Of a stretch of DNA of 64,000 bases, positions 9,159 to 18,967 are shown piece by piece. A model generated the notes under the pieces. That model was not told the DNA's origin, did no database searches, and was given only the letters and a program-made list of their open reading frames with translations. Position numbers and translations under genes: made by a program. How positions within the stretch are numbered: position 1 is the first letter of the stretch; each line of letters begins with the position of its first letter. The stretch comes from an uncultured Flavobacteriales bacterium (GTDB lineage Bacteria > Bacteroidota > Bacteroidia > Flavobacteriales_E > Vicingaceae), in NCBI GenBank assembly GCA_905479325.1, contig CAJQLW010000013.1, forward strand, positions 1 through 64,000, in the 5' to 3' direction.

Positions 9159-9634
9159 TGCATTGCAATTATTTGAGCTAATTGTTCTAAGTATTGTTGA
9201 TCAATTTTGTCGAAGTTATTTAATGTATCACTATCGGCATCAAGTACAGCAACAACTTCGCCATTTTTGATAATTGGAACAACAATTTCCGATTTTGACA
9301 AACTACTACAAGCAATATGACCTGGAAATTCATCAACATTCGGTACAACAATGGTTTTAGCTTCTTCAAAACTTTTGCCACACACGCCTTTGCCAGGTTT
9401 TATTCTAGTGCAAGCAAGTGGACCTTGAAAGGGACCCAAAACGAGTTCGTCTGACTTGAATTCATAAAAACCCACCCATAAAAAATAAAACGCCTCTTTG
9501 AGCACTGCAGCAACGTTTGCTAAGTTGGCTATTCGGTCTGTTTCAAATTCAATTAGAGCCTTTATTTGTGGCAATAGTTGTTCATATTGTTTAGCCCTTG
9601 TTGCATTTTTATCAAATAGAATAGATTCAGCCAT
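9152..9634 (-). CDS. msrC: GAF-domain free methionine-(R)-sulfoxide reductase
   Basis: 160 residues from the ATG at 9634. A TTG at 9643 would overlap the promoter element and is not preferred. The protein is essentially one GAF domain. It keeps the three cysteines of the fRMsr family: LACTRI, GKGVCG and HIACSS (C75, C85 and C109 from this start). Known reaction: reduces free L-methionine-(R)-sulfoxide using thioredoxin-type donors. The final stretch, VLDADSDTLNNFDKID, is characteristic. A TACTTTTG element lies just 6 bp before the ATG, overlapping the end of comF. The gene can therefore be transcribed separately as well as with comF. Confidence 0.88.
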   Translation of the reverse strand: MAESILFDKNATRAKQYEQLLPQIKALIEFETDRIANLANVAAVLKEAFYFLWVGFYEFKSDELVLGPFQGPLACTRIKPGKGVCGKSFEEAKTIVVPNVDEFPGHIACSSLSKSEIVVPIIKNGEVVAVLDADSDTLNNFDKIDQQYLEQLAQIIAMQW

Positions 9635-9640
9635 AGCCTG

Positions 9641-9648
9641 CAAAAGTA
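9641..9648 (-). promoter_or_regulatory. -7 promoter element close to the msrC start
   Basis: TACTTTTG on the minus strand ends 6 bp before the ATG at 9634. Such spacing predicts a leader of only a few bases or none. Confidence 0.5.
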
Positions 9649-9649
9649 G

Positions 9650-10330
9650 CTAATAACTCACCGAAATTGTGAGTAAACTTAATTTCAACCCTTCAATTTT
9701 TTGCAGTTGAGTTGCGCAGGCTTCAAGCGTTGATCCAGTTGTAACCACATCGTCAACTAGCAATATGTGTTTTCCTTTTAATTTATTTTTATTAAGAAGG
9801 TTAAATGTATTTGTTACGTTTTCATATCGCTCAAACCTTCTTTTTCTGGTTTGGCTAGAAGTATGCTGTTCCTTAACAATTGAATCAAAATCAATGGCAA
9901 TTTCTGTTATGTTTTGAATTCCCTGTGCAATGTAATGACTTTGATTGTATCCGCGAGTTTTTTGTTTTTTAGCGTGAATAGGCACTGGAATAATCACATC
10001 GATATCATTAAAAAAGTCAGTAGTTCCAATTTCTAGGGCGGCTAGTTCGCCTAAGGTAAGGCCAACATCTTTTATTCCTTTATACTTTAAGGCATGCAAT
10101 AAATGTTGCATTTTCCCTTTTTTTTCGAATTTGGTGAAGGCTGTTGCTTTTTCAAATTCAACTCTACCCCAAAAAAGTTGCTGTATCGGATTGTTTTGAA
10201 ATTCACGAATGTTCAAATAAGCTAATTCGGCTCGGCAAGTGACACAAATGTCCTGTAATTCTCCATTTATGGCTTCACCACAGGCGTAGCAAATTTTAGG
10301 GTAAATAAGATTAAACAATGCCCTGAACAT
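9650..10330 (-). CDS. comF: ComF-family phosphoribosyltransferase-like protein
   Basis: 226 residues with the ComF layout: a short N-terminal zinc finger of two Cys pairs (CYAC near residue 14 and CVTC near 29) and a C-terminal type I phosphoribosyltransferase fold. The PRPP-loop motif is ILLVDDVVTTGSTLEAC near 190. The KKQKTRGYNQSH segment is a conserved ComF signature. In naturally competent bacteria ComF acts in the cytoplasm in DNA uptake and processing; its enzymatic activity is not settled. It is the first gene of a probable comF-msrC-lipoprotein run and is divergent from the gene at 10361 across about 30 bp. Confidence 0.9.
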   Translation of the reverse strand: MFRALFNLIYPKICYACGEAINGELQDICVTCRAELAYLNIREFQNNPIQQLFWGRVEFEKATAFTKFEKKGKMQHLLHALKYKGIKDVGLTLGELAALEIGTTDFFNDIDVIIPVPIHAKKQKTRGYNQSHYIAQGIQNITEIAIDFDSIVKEQHTSSQTRKRRFERYENVTNTFNLLNKNKLKGKHILLVDDVVTTGSTLEACATQLQKIEGLKLSLLTISVSY

Positions 10331-10346
10331 CCTCTAAATTTACTAT

Positions 10347-10354
10347 TATATTTG
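10347..10354 (+). promoter_or_regulatory. -7 promoter element of the coiled-coil membrane protein
   Basis: TATATTTG, 6 bp before the ATG at 10361. It overlaps the nominal earlier start at 10352, which argues for the later ATG. Confidence 0.55.
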
Positions 10355-10360
10355 CACGAT

Positions 10361-11290
10361 ATGGCAGAAAATAATTCCAATCAAGAAGCCGCTTCGGCGA
10401 ATAAAATAAACAAGGTACTTGTTGCACTAGTTATCCTTTTGTCCTTGGCGTTAGGAGTAACGCTTTGGCAGTTTTTTGACTTGCGTAAGACCGCAGCTCA
10501 ACGTGGTTCTGAGATAGAAATTATGGCAGATGAGCGAGGTGAATTGCAAAATGAGCTAGAGCAAATGTTGAACGAGTTGGATACAATGGAAACGGCCAAC
10601 GATTCAATGAAGGTGGAACTCTCTAATCGTAAAAACGAGATTGAAGACTTGCTTGCAAAAGTGAAAGACAAAGATTTTGCCATTTACAAGTTGAGAAAAG
10701 AGACTAAAACTCTTCGTACAATCATGCAAGGTTATGTAGTTGTTATTGATTCCATAAATACGCTGAATGTTGGACTGAGGAATGAAAATGCCCAAGTTAG
10801 AAGTACATTAAGAGAGGAGCGCAGTAGGGCGAAAGAATTGCAACAGACCAATGAAAACTTGTCGAGTAAGGTAGCTCTGGCAAGTCGGCTTGATGTTTCA
10901 GAAGTTCGGGTATTTGGGGTTAATGTGAAAAGGGACATGACGGGCAAAGAAATCGATCGCGCAAGAAGAACAGACAAAATCAGGGTCTGTTTTAAACTGA
11001 ATGAGAATAGAGTTGCAAAAGCAGGAAGTAAACCTCTTTATTTGAGAATTATAGCACCAGATGGCAATATTTTAACTGCAGAAGATGTTGACGACAGTCG
11101 TTTTGAGTTTAATGGAGGAAAAGGCTATTACTCTGGTAAAAAAGAGGTAGAGTATAATCAGTCGGAACAAGAAGTTTGTGTTGATTGGGCAAAGCCGTCA
11201 AACTATGGAGAAGTACTTCCTGGAGTTTATCAATTGTATTTGTATGCTGAAGACTACGAAATGGCTGCTGTTAGTTACGAGTTGAAATAG
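10361..11290 (+). CDS. Single-pass membrane protein with periplasmic coiled coil
   Basis: 309 residues from the ATG at 10361; an upstream start at 10352 lies inside the promoter element. A short cytoplasmic N-terminus is followed by one membrane helix (about residues 19-39, VLVALVILLSLALGVTLWQFF). A long heptad-rich coiled coil follows (about 45-170), then a globular beta-rich C-terminal domain (about 175-309). This contains conserved-looking LYLRIIAPDGNIL and VLPGVYQLYLYAED stretches. I recognise it only as a type found across Bacteroidota; no enzyme motif is visible. A cell-envelope scaffold role is conceivable. Its 3' end overlaps the convergent cupin gene by 20 bp. Confidence 0.75.
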   Translation: MAENNSNQEAASANKINKVLVALVILLSLALGVTLWQFFDLRKTAAQRGSEIEIMADERGELQNELEQMLNELDTMETANDSMKVELSNRKNEIEDLLAKVKDKDFAIYKLRKETKTLRTIMQGYVVVIDSINTLNVGLRNENAQVRSTLREERSRAKELQQTNENLSSKVALASRLDVSEVRVFGVNVKRDMTGKEIDRARRTDKIRVCFKLNENRVAKAGSKPLYLRIIAPDGNILTAEDVDDSRFEFNGGKGYYSGKKEVEYNQSEQEVCVDWAKPSNYGEVLPGVYQLYLYAEDYEMAAVSYELK

Positions 11291-12344
11291 GCTTACTCTC
11301 TTTAATTTCTTTTTTATATTTCTCAAGTTGGCCATATTCAGCCATGTGAATCAAGTTTATATCTTGTTTGTATAATTTATATGCTTTCCAGATTGGTGGG
11401 TTCTTTGCAATGGTATCTAGAAACGAATAAAACGGGGAAATTTTATAACAATAGAGAGGGGGAAGCCAGCGATATCCAACGCCAATTGATTCGCCAATAT
11501 TTTGAACGGCATGCCAGTAAAAAGGAGGGTTCCACAGCACATCTCCCGGTTTTAAATGAACTTCAAAACTATCAATGTATTCATACAAACTATACGGCGC
11601 GCCAAAGTCGGGCTCAAAGGGATTAAAAGGCTTGTTGTCTTTTCTTATGGGTGCGCCTCGATATACATTAGCTACTGGCAAGGGGTCAATTATAGCGGTA
11701 TGGTCAGAGTGATACAACCTCCATTTCTTTTAGCCAACAACTTGAGTGAATAAATTACATTGATTGGCGTTGTGTAAGTTGGTTAGCGTTTTATCTCCTC
11801 CAATAAAAACCTGAAAAGCTTCAAAGGCTGTGAGCGGATTTCTTCTTTCTCTAAGCCATTTGTAATCAAAATCTAAAATGTGTTCAGGGTGTTTCTCCAG
11901 AAGAGGATAAAAACGATAATACTTTCCACTTCCTTTTTTTACTCCTTCAATAATGTCTGCGAGCGTCATTCTTTGGTAAGGCATAGCCATATCATCTTGG
12001 TCAACAACAACAATTTCATCGTTGCCGTGCAATTTGTCAAAATAGTCTAAGCTCCAGTTTTTAACACAATCCCAGTCTTTCGCAACTCCTTCAAGTACAA
12101 CAGGAATTCCTTTTTTAACATAATGATTTTTAAACTCCTCTAATGATAAGTCGGCTCTTCGTTCAATTGGAAAAACTTGACCTTTTCCCTCTTTTTTAAG
12201 TGTCTGGAAAAGATTCCGGTAAAAATTTCTTCGACTTTTTTCGGTGAGCTTATATCCCAATTCCCTGCCTAGAATATGATCAATGAACTGATAGATCCCA
12301 TAGTGGAATCGTTGGCCATCTGATATTCGTTTCTTGATCGGCAT
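11271..12344 (-). pseudogene. Cupin-like (JmjC/cupin_8) protein interrupted by an in-frame TAA
   Basis: Two open segments, 12344-11733 and 11729-11271, lie in the same frame, separated only by a TAA at codon 205 (11732-11730). Read through, they form a 357-codon cupin_8/JmjC-like protein whose core runs continuously across the stop: TNLHNANQCNLFTQVVG, stop, KKWRLYHSDH. The conserved fold ends with PGDVLWNPPFYWHAV, whose H278 is the distal metal ligand. Homologues usually have a residue such as Glu at the stop position. The HxD metal motif is also changed: H191-N-A193, so the acidic Fe(II) ligand is missing. Function, if any, may not be oxygenase catalysis. Either a recent nonsense mutation or a base error; no frameshift is needed. 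Confidence 0.8.
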
Positions 12345-12381
12345 CGGTGAATTTGAGTATTTAGCAGATACTATTTTGAGG

Positions 12382-15300
12382 TTATCGTTGAATTATAAAT
12401 TTTTCAACCTTTGTTACACCATCTTTATTTATGTGGATGTAATAAATTCCATTTGCAAAATTTTCTACGTTAAGTTTGGTTTTGCTATGATGTTGGCTAT
12501 TCAACAAGCCCGATGATATGGTTCTACCCATTCCATCGTAAATGTTCCAATTGCTATTCATTAATCCGTTTGTTTCAAGTGTTACAACATTATTGGCTGG
12601 ATTTGGATAAAGAGAAACACTTTCGCTTAATTTTATTTCGTCAACACCTACTGTTGTTGGGATAGTGAAGTTATAACTAAAGCCATCACCAAAATCTGGC
12701 TCAAAAATTTTGAGGGTTGAACCCGTTAAATTCTTGATTCTTATAGATCCATTACCACTCGAATTAGCGAAAAATGAAAGGCCATCGTCATTCGTATCAA
12801 AAACATTGATTGAATAGCAGCCGGCAGTTAAATTAAAAGTATCTCGATAGGTTGTGTTATTACCTAAACCTGAGCGCTGAACTAAAACAGACCCACTCTC
12901 ATCTTGCACATTATAACTACTTTGAAATCCTGCTAAATTTGTTGTGAATTCCAATATAAGCCCGGAGCCAAGCACTTCTGATGCTGAAAAATTTCTTCCT
13001 ATAGCATTGTTATGAACATACTGATCAGCAACGCCATTGGTGGAAAGTATTTGAGCGGAGAATGTATTTGTTCCGTTTGTTAAGCTATTCCAAAAGTTTA
13101 CAGGAGTAGGTAAAGAAATTGTGGTTTTTTCTAAAAAGTTCAAATTCCCGGTCCAAGTATAGTTGGCTTTTACTCCATTATTAATAATGTATTCAATAAC
13201 AATAGTTGTAATTGGAGTTGATCCTGAATTTTGGATTTCTATTTCAGCTCCATTACAAACTGGATTAGATCTTCCAAATTGAATATGATTCGTGGGTGAA
13301 ATTACCTCTGTAATTCTTCCGTCAAGTGAGAAATTTGGAGAGCCATAAGATACTAGTTGATTATTTACGATATACCTTGAGTCTCCTGAAGCTGTGGTAA
13401 CTCCATAGTCGACTTGAACGGTATCTGCACTGCCGATTAAGTTGGTTATGTCATACTCTGCAACATCAGAAGGAGCTCCCGGGCACCATCCAGCTCGATC
13501 ATAAATCCAGGTACCCCCTTGAGGGAAAACTGGATTCTCGGCACATTCGCTCCACACGTTTCGATTAAATTCTATCGGCCCGCCATTAATGTTGATGTAG
13601 TGGTTTCTTGGAATAAATTCTCCTTGTTGGCCATGACCTGTAATTACTGACCTAATCTTAAACTGTCGGGCTGAGGTATCGAGTTGTATTGTTTTTGGTT
13701 CGAAAAACGAGTTGTTTAAGATAGAAGCATAAGCAGTGCTTGTCACAGGCCAAATCTGGTCTATTTTTATAACATCTCTTGGAGGTGTGCCAACAATAAA
13801 CAAGAATTGAATGTCCATTTCTTCCTGATTTTGACCGCCTCTCTCTAACGTCATTCTGCGAGGGCCTCTTAACAATGGAAGAAAATCACTCATGTCAAAA
13901 TACCAAGCTTTACCATCAACTCCCAAATCTAAATTTATACCATATGGTGTAACGAAAGACATGATTTCTACTTTGGCCGCACTTCTTCGGAAGTAAGACA
14001 GTGTAGAAGGAGTAATTTGAATTGTATTTAAAGAAGGACTTGTTGATACAACTCCTCCATTTAGATCAAATAATACGTTATTTTCTGGCCAATAATTTGT
14101 TGTGACTACGCCAATACTATCGGAGAAAACTGTTCCGGGATTGCTGTAAATAGTTCTCTCATTAACTATAAATGGATCGTAATAAGTTGTGTCAACTAAT
14201 GTATCGTTGCTTATTGTCAAGTTATAGTTTCCCTGATAAAGTTTAATATTTGGTTTTGTTGATGAAGGTGAAAATTCTTTAAAATGCTCTGCTCCGGAAA
14301 AGACTGAAAAGGTGTTTTGCGAGAAGTAAGTCGCATCTCTATTATTTGGGCTATTATCCCTTACTATTGTGCTTCTTGAGTCAATATTGTACTCTAATTC
14401 TAATGCAGCATAATTTGGATGAGTACTGGTTATGGTTTTATATCTCCACTGGTCAATAGTTGAAACAGATAATTCAGTAGACCATATTCTAACGTTGTCT
14501 ACTTGTCCATTCCAATAGCGATTATGAAAACCTTTTGAAATTTGAACTGGCAAAGATTGGCCTGTGTTCACTAAAATATTTGAAATTCCTGAAGGATTGT
14601 CTCTCACTCCATCAACATAGAATTTGAAGTTATACATGGTTGCTCCATTAAAGGTCACTGCAACATGGTGCCATTTGTCGTCATTCAATATTGCAGTTCC
14701 AATTATAGAACCACCATTCACTTCAACTCTCAATTTTCCTGAACCGTCCAATTTGAAGATAAACTTTTCTCCACTACTATTTCTACCCCAACTCACGATG
14801 TCATCATCTACTGCACTTGTTTTTATCCATGCTTCAATGGTTCGAGAGTTTGAACCAGAAATTCCGAGATAACTGTTTGCCGCAACGTAATTGTTAGGCG
14901 CTAAGTCTAACGCATAATCGTTTGAGGTAGTAATTTGCTGCGTTTGACTCGTTGTATCAGACTGCAACTGCAAAGTTGAAGCTCCAAATCCCAGTATGTA
15001 GGAAAGTTCTACTAATAAATTTGAGGTCCCATTCCAGTTAAATGGGCTGTAAAATTGAACTCTATTATCGCCATTATTTACAGCGTAATTATGATAATAT
15101 ACTTCTAGTAGGTTTCTAAAATCTGCGCTATCTGGGTTAACCAAATTAGTTAATGCGGTATGCTTCAGCTTCACTCTAAATTGAGATAAGTTTGAGTTGC
15201 TGGCAAGATTGTTAAAGCTTAATCCATCGATGTCTCCTGCTACTAGCCCTCCGCTTAACAATTCGGCGCTAGTTAATAGTATGTAGTTTTTCCCTCCATT

Positions 15301-15789
15301 ACCAATAGGATTAAAAGTTAACGAGTCAATACTGTTTCCAGATCCAATTGCCGCTGTATCTTCATTCACAATAGATTGAAGAGTTACATTTTTTTGGACC
15401 GTTGGTATACCATTCCAAGTAGGTAGAGTACTATAAACTCCACTTGAGTTGGTATCTGGAAATATACTGTATCGCGAAATACTACTTGCACTTGAGTCTG
15501 CCTTTGTTGAATCTGTAACATAAGTATTACAAGAGTAATCCCACTCTCCACAACCTAGATTTCTTTGTGCTCCTGTGGATACTAATCCGTTTTTACAACG
15601 CATTGCATATCGCATGATCACCTTTTCAAAAGAAAGGGAAGCATTGGTTGGAAAATTGGCTACTACACTTCTTGAGGAATTAGCGTAGTCTAAAACTGGA
15701 ACAACAATAGTATCTCCAATACTTTGCGCTTTAAATTTAACAGTTAAGACTAAGAGTATTGAAAGGAGAATTAGGTTTACTTTTTTCAT
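12382..15789 (-). CDS. PNGase F-like T9SS-secreted protein with inserted LamG domain
   Basis: 1135 residues with a signal peptide (1-21). Two regions resemble the two domains of Elizabethkingia PNGase F, which removes N-glycans by cleaving the Asn-glycan amide. Region one (about 25-95) has C80-GEWD, where D84 matches catalytic Asp60. Region two (about 605-820) has MTLE649, matching Glu118; GHGQQGE724, matching Glu206; and the signature DRAGWCPG (764-771). Between them lies a long insert including a LamG/concanavalin-like domain (about 295-450: IEAWIKT, WHHVAVTF, NVRIWS). A beta domain with DTNDDGLSFFA precedes a T9SS type A sorting domain (SLYPNPA to FIIQR, about 1060-1135). Likely a surface or released glycan-active enzyme. 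The catalytic alignment is from memory of the PNGase F sequence, so activity is inferred. Confidence 0.82.
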   Translation of the reverse strand: MKKVNLILLSILLVLTVKFKAQSIGDTIVVPVLDYANSSRSVVANFPTNASLSFEKVIMRYAMRCKNGLVSTGAQRNLGCGEWDYSCNTYVTDSTKADSSASSISRYSIFPDTNSSGVYSTLPTWNGIPTVQKNVTLQSIVNEDTAAIGSGNSIDSLTFNPIGNGGKNYILLTSAELLSGGLVAGDIDGLSFNNLASNSNLSQFRVKLKHTALTNLVNPDSADFRNLLEVYYHNYAVNNGDNRVQFYSPFNWNGTSNLLVELSYILGFGASTLQLQSDTTSQTQQITTSNDYALDLAPNNYVAANSYLGISGSNSRTIEAWIKTSAVDDDIVSWGRNSSGEKFIFKLDGSGKLRVEVNGGSIIGTAILNDDKWHHVAVTFNGATMYNFKFYVDGVRDNPSGISNILVNTGQSLPVQISKGFHNRYWNGQVDNVRIWSTELSVSTIDQWRYKTITSTHPNYAALELEYNIDSRSTIVRDNSPNNRDATYFSQNTFSVFSGAEHFKEFSPSSTKPNIKLYQGNYNLTISNDTLVDTTYYDPFIVNERTIYSNPGTVFSDSIGVVTTNYWPENNVLFDLNGGVVSTSPSLNTIQITPSTLSYFRRSAAKVEIMSFVTPYGINLDLGVDGKAWYFDMSDFLPLLRGPRRMTLERGGQNQEEMDIQFLFIVGTPPRDVIKIDQIWPVTSTAYASILNNSFFEPKTIQLDTSARQFKIRSVITGHGQQGEFIPRNHYININGGPIEFNRNVWSECAENPVFPQGGTWIYDRAGWCPGAPSDVAEYDITNLIGSADTVQVDYGVTTASGDSRYIVNNQLVSYGSPNFSLDGRITEVISPTNHIQFGRSNPVCNGAEIEIQNSGSTPITTIVIEYIINNGVKANYTWTGNLNFLEKTTISLPTPVNFWNSLTNGTNTFSAQILSTNGVADQYVHNNAIGRNFSASEVLGSGLILEFTTNLAGFQSSYNVQDESGSVLVQRSGLGNNTTYRDTFNLTAGCYSINVFDTNDDGLSFFANSSGNGSIRIKNLTGSTLKIFEPDFGDGFSYNFTIPTTVGVDEIKLSESVSLYPNPANNVVTLETNGLMNSNWNIYDGMGRTISSGLLNSQHHSKTKLNVENFANGIYYIHINKDGVTKVEKFIIQR

Positions 15790-15863
15790 GTGCTACTTTT
15801 CAGAACCTTAAAATTAGCGATACTTATTTACATGAAAACATAGAAAGAGCTGCAAAATAAAAA

Positions 15864-15890
15864 AGCCTCGCTTCAAATAGAAGCGAGGCT
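15864..15890 (-). terminator. Intrinsic terminator of the ATP synthase operon
   Basis: Perfect 11-bp stem, AGCCTCGCTTC with GAAGCGAGGCT, 5-base loop, then T-rich on the minus strand. It lies 23 bp past the atpG stop. Confidence 0.92.
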
Positions 15891-15912
15891 TTGTATTGTA
15901 CAAGTATTTTTA

Positions 15913-16797
15913 CTAATCGTTCAATGCTTCTGCACCACCAACAATTTCTAGAATTTCGTTGGTAATAGACGCTTGTCTTGCTTTGTTGTATACAAGCTTC
16001 AAGTCGTTAATTAAATCAGATGCATTGTCAGTTGCTTTGTGCATTGCTGTCATTCTAGCTCCATGTTCAGAGGCATGAGAATCTAATAATGCTTTAAACA
16101 ACTGCAATTTGATTGACTTTGGAATCAGTTCTTCAACGATAAACTCCTTCGATGGCTCATAAATGTAGTCTGAAGCCACATTGCTTGAATCGTCAGATTC
16201 ATTCGCGACAATCGGCATCATTTGCTCTACCATTACATTTTGAACAGCCGCATTCACAAATTCATTGTAAATAATTACAATTTCATCAAATTGCTTGTAT
16301 TCGAAGGCTCTCATTATTTTAGATGCTACTTTAGAAACTCTGTTAAAAGTTAAATCATCAAATAGGGTATCTAATTTACCTGGGAGCGTAGTTCCTTTAA
16401 TGTTATAGTCAGTTTTTTTGAAGTAATCATCAGCTTTTTTACCAATTGCCAATACGGTAATGTCTTTACCAGCGTATTTTTCTTTGATAATTCTGTTGGT
16501 TTCTTTAATGATGTTTGCATTAAAGGCACCTGCAAGACCTCTGTTTGAAGTAATTGGAATAAGCAATACTCTTTTTACTTCTCTGTGTTCCGCATAGATA
16601 CTTCCTTCATCTCCATCTACGTTCGTGCTCAAATTTCCAAGCAATTCTTTTAGCTTGTTTGCGTAAGGTCTCATTTGCGTGATTGCATCTTGAGCTCTTC
16701 TCAATTTGGCTGCAGACACCATCTTCATGGCAGAAGTAATCTGCCTTGTAGATGATACCGAAGTAATCCTATTTCGTATTTCTTTTAAATTTGCCAT
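15913..16797 (-). CDS. atpG: ATP synthase F1 gamma subunit
   Basis: 294 residues, usual length. The gamma subunit is the rotating central stalk that couples proton flow in Fo to catalysis in the alpha3-beta3 head. The N-terminal helix LKEIRNRITSVSSTRQITSAMKMVS and the C-terminal helix with ARQASITNEILEIVGGAEAL are the family signatures; SNRGLAGAFN is the conserved middle motif. Last gene of the operon atpB-E-F-H-A-G, 26 bp after atpA, followed by a strong terminator. Confidence 0.98.
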   Translation of the reverse strand: MANLKEIRNRITSVSSTRQITSAMKMVSAAKLRRAQDAITQMRPYANKLKELLGNLSTNVDGDEGSIYAEHREVKRVLLIPITSNRGLAGAFNANIIKETNRIIKEKYAGKDITVLAIGKKADDYFKKTDYNIKGTTLPGKLDTLFDDLTFNRVSKVASKIMRAFEYKQFDEIVIIYNEFVNAAVQNVMVEQMMPIVANESDDSSNVASDYIYEPSKEFIVEELIPKSIKLQLFKALLDSHASEHGARMTAMHKATDNASDLINDLKLVYNKARQASITNEILEIVGGAEALND

Positions 16798-16823
16798 GTT
16801 TTAGCTACTATTTAGCTAGTTGA

Positions 16824-18404
16824 TTAAGCAGTATAATTAACGCTTAAATCAGCAGCTACTTTTTCTAAAATTGAAGTTTCAGCGTCTGTATACTTTCCTG
16901 CTTTTAATGCATCTAACGTATCTCTGTGCTTAGCATTTAAGTAATCTAAATATTCTACTTCAAATTTTCTCACTTGGTTTACTGGAATACTTTTCAATAA
17001 TCCTTTTACTCCAAGGTGAATAATTGCAACTTGATTTTCAACTGACATTGGAGAGTTTTGCGCTTGCTTCAAAATCTCAACGTTTCTAGCTCCTTTATCT
17101 AAAACAGACTTTGTTGCAGCATCAAGGTCAGAACCAAATTTAGAGAATGCCTCTAATTCACGGTATTGCGCTTGATCTAACTTTAATGTTCCTGCTACCT
17201 TTTTCATTGATTTAATTTGAGCAGAACCACCAACTCTAGATACTGAGATACCCACGTTAATCGCAGGTCGCACACCAGAAAGGAATAAGTTTGACTCTAA
17301 GAAAATCTGACCATCTGTAATTGAAATTACGTTGGTAGGAATGTATGCAGAAACGTCACCTGCTTGTGTTTCAATAATTGGAAGTGCAGTAATTGATCCA
17401 CCACCTTTTACTTTATCTTTTAATGAAGGAGGTAAATCGTTCATTTGAGAAGCAATGGTATCATCGTTAATCACTTTTGCAGCTCTTTCCAATAATCTTG
17501 AGTGAAGGTAAAATACATCACCTGGGTATGCCTCACGACCTGGAGGACGTCTCAATAACAAAGAAACCTCACGGTAAGCAACTGCTTGTTTTGATAAATC
17601 ATCAAAAACAATTAAAGCAGGTCTTCCTGTGTCTCTAAAATATTCAGCAATTGCAGCACCTGTAAATGGAGCATAAAATTGCATTGGAGCTGGGTCAGAT
17701 GCATTTGCAGCAACAATAGTGGTGTAAGCCATAGCGCCTGCATCTTCTAATGTTTTTACAATTCCTGCAACAGTAGATCCTTTTTGACCAATAGCAACGT
17801 ACACACAGTATACGGTCTCGCCTCTGTCGTAAAATTCTTTTTGATTAATAATGGTGTCAATCGCTACAGTTGTTTTTCCTGTTTGTCTATCACCAATAAT
17901 AAGCTCTCTTTGTCCTCTTCCTACAGGAATCATTGAGTCAATTGACTTAATACCTGTTTGAAGTGGTTCGTTTACCGGTTGACGGTAAATTACACCTGGT
18001 GCTTTTCTTTCAATCGGCATTTCAAATGTTTCACCTTGAATAGGTCCTTTACCATCGATAGGAGTTCCAAGAGTATCAACAACTCTTCCTAACATTCCTT
18101 CACCAACATTAACAGAAGCAATTCTTCCTGTTCTTTTTACCGTATCACCTTCTCTAACTTTGTTAGAAGAACCTAATAATACAGCACCTACGTTATCTTC
18201 TTCTAAGTTTAGAACGATACCCATAAGTCCATTGTCAAATTCAATCAGCTCACCTGATTGCACTTGCGACATTCCGTAGATTCTAGCAATACCATCACCT
18301 ACGAAAAGCACAGTCCCTACTTCTTGTAAGTCTGCTTCGGTTTTTACACCTGCTAATTGATCTCTAAGAATTGCAGAAACTTCTGCCGGATTTACTTCAG
18401 CCAT
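16824..18404 (-). CDS. atpA: ATP synthase F1 alpha subunit
   Basis: 526 residues. Non-catalytic nucleotide-binding subunit of the F1 hexamer. The P-loop GDRQTGKT is near residue 171. The arginine-finger region reads [10 protein letters not shown], and the N-terminal barrel has [10 protein letters not shown]. It is 14 bp downstream of atpH. The catalytic beta subunit (atpD) and epsilon (atpC) are absent from this operon, as is usual in Bacteroidota where they form a separate locus. Confidence 0.98.
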   Translation of the reverse strand: MAEVNPAEVSAILRDQLAGVKTEADLQEVGTVLFVGDGIARIYGMSQVQSGELIEFDNGLMGIVLNLEEDNVGAVLLGSSNKVREGDTVKRTGRIASVNVGEGMLGRVVDTLGTPIDGKGPIQGETFEMPIERKAPGVIYRQPVNEPLQTGIKSIDSMIPVGRGQRELIIGDRQTGKTTVAIDTIINQKEFYDRGETVYCVYVAIGQKGSTVAGIVKTLEDAGAMAYTTIVAANASDPAPMQFYAPFTGAAIAEYFRDTGRPALIVFDDLSKQAVAYREVSLLLRRPPGREAYPGDVFYLHSRLLERAAKVINDDTIASQMNDLPPSLKDKVKGGGSITALPIIETQAGDVSAYIPTNVISITDGQIFLESNLFLSGVRPAINVGISVSRVGGSAQIKSMKKVAGTLKLDQAQYRELEAFSKFGSDLDAATKSVLDKGARNVEILKQAQNSPMSVENQVAIIHLGVKGLLKSIPVNQVRKFEVEYLDYLNAKHRDTLDALKAGKYTDAETSILEKVAADLSVNYTA

Positions 18405-18418
18405 TTTTATCTGATTTT

Positions 18419-18961
18419 TTATGCTTGTACTAATTCTTGTTTAATAGTGTTTAACTGACCTTTAATGCTTGCATCTAATTGCTTATCGCCAATGCGCAAG
18501 ATCATTCCGCCAATTAAAGACTCATCCACTTTTTCTGCTAATTCTACAGCAGCAAATGAATAATCATTTTTTATTTTTGATATCAAGTCAGCTCTCAAAG
18601 CATCTGTTAATGAAACAGCGCTTGTGACGCTAACTACAGCAATATTTTTAATGCCATTGTAAAGTGATATGAACTCTTCACAAATTGCATACAGAATTGC
18701 CTCTCGTTTATGAGCAACAACTTGTTGTAATAACAATAATGTAAGCCCATCAACTTTTTTGTCGAAAATAGCCGTTAAAACACTACTCTTTTTATCACCC
18801 TTAATAATGGGGTTTTGAAGCATTAATGCTAAGTCTTTGTTCTCGGCAATGGTGTTATGAATCAACTTCATGTCAACAATTGCAGCCTCTAAAAGATTTC
18901 TCTCTTGGGCCAATTGTTGGAATGCTTTCGCATATCTTATTGCTGCTCTAACTCCTTTCAT
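18419..18961 (-). CDS. atpH: ATP synthase F1 delta subunit
   Basis: 180 residues, standard OSCP/delta length. It links the top of F1 to the b-subunit stator. The N-terminal helical domain begins [14 protein letters not shown], and the C-terminal domain has [25 protein letters not shown], a well-conserved delta signature. Spaced 6 bp from atpF and 14 bp from atpA. Confidence 0.97.
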   Translation of the reverse strand: MKGVRAAIRYAKAFQQLAQERNLLEAAIVDMKLIHNTIAENKDLALMLQNPIIKGDKKSSVLTAIFDKKVDGLTLLLLQQVVAHKREAILYAICEEFISLYNGIKNIAVVSVTSAVSLTDALRADLISKIKNDYSFAAVELAEKVDESLIGGMILRIGDKQLDASIKGQLNTIKQELVQA

Positions 18962-18967
18962 GTCTTC

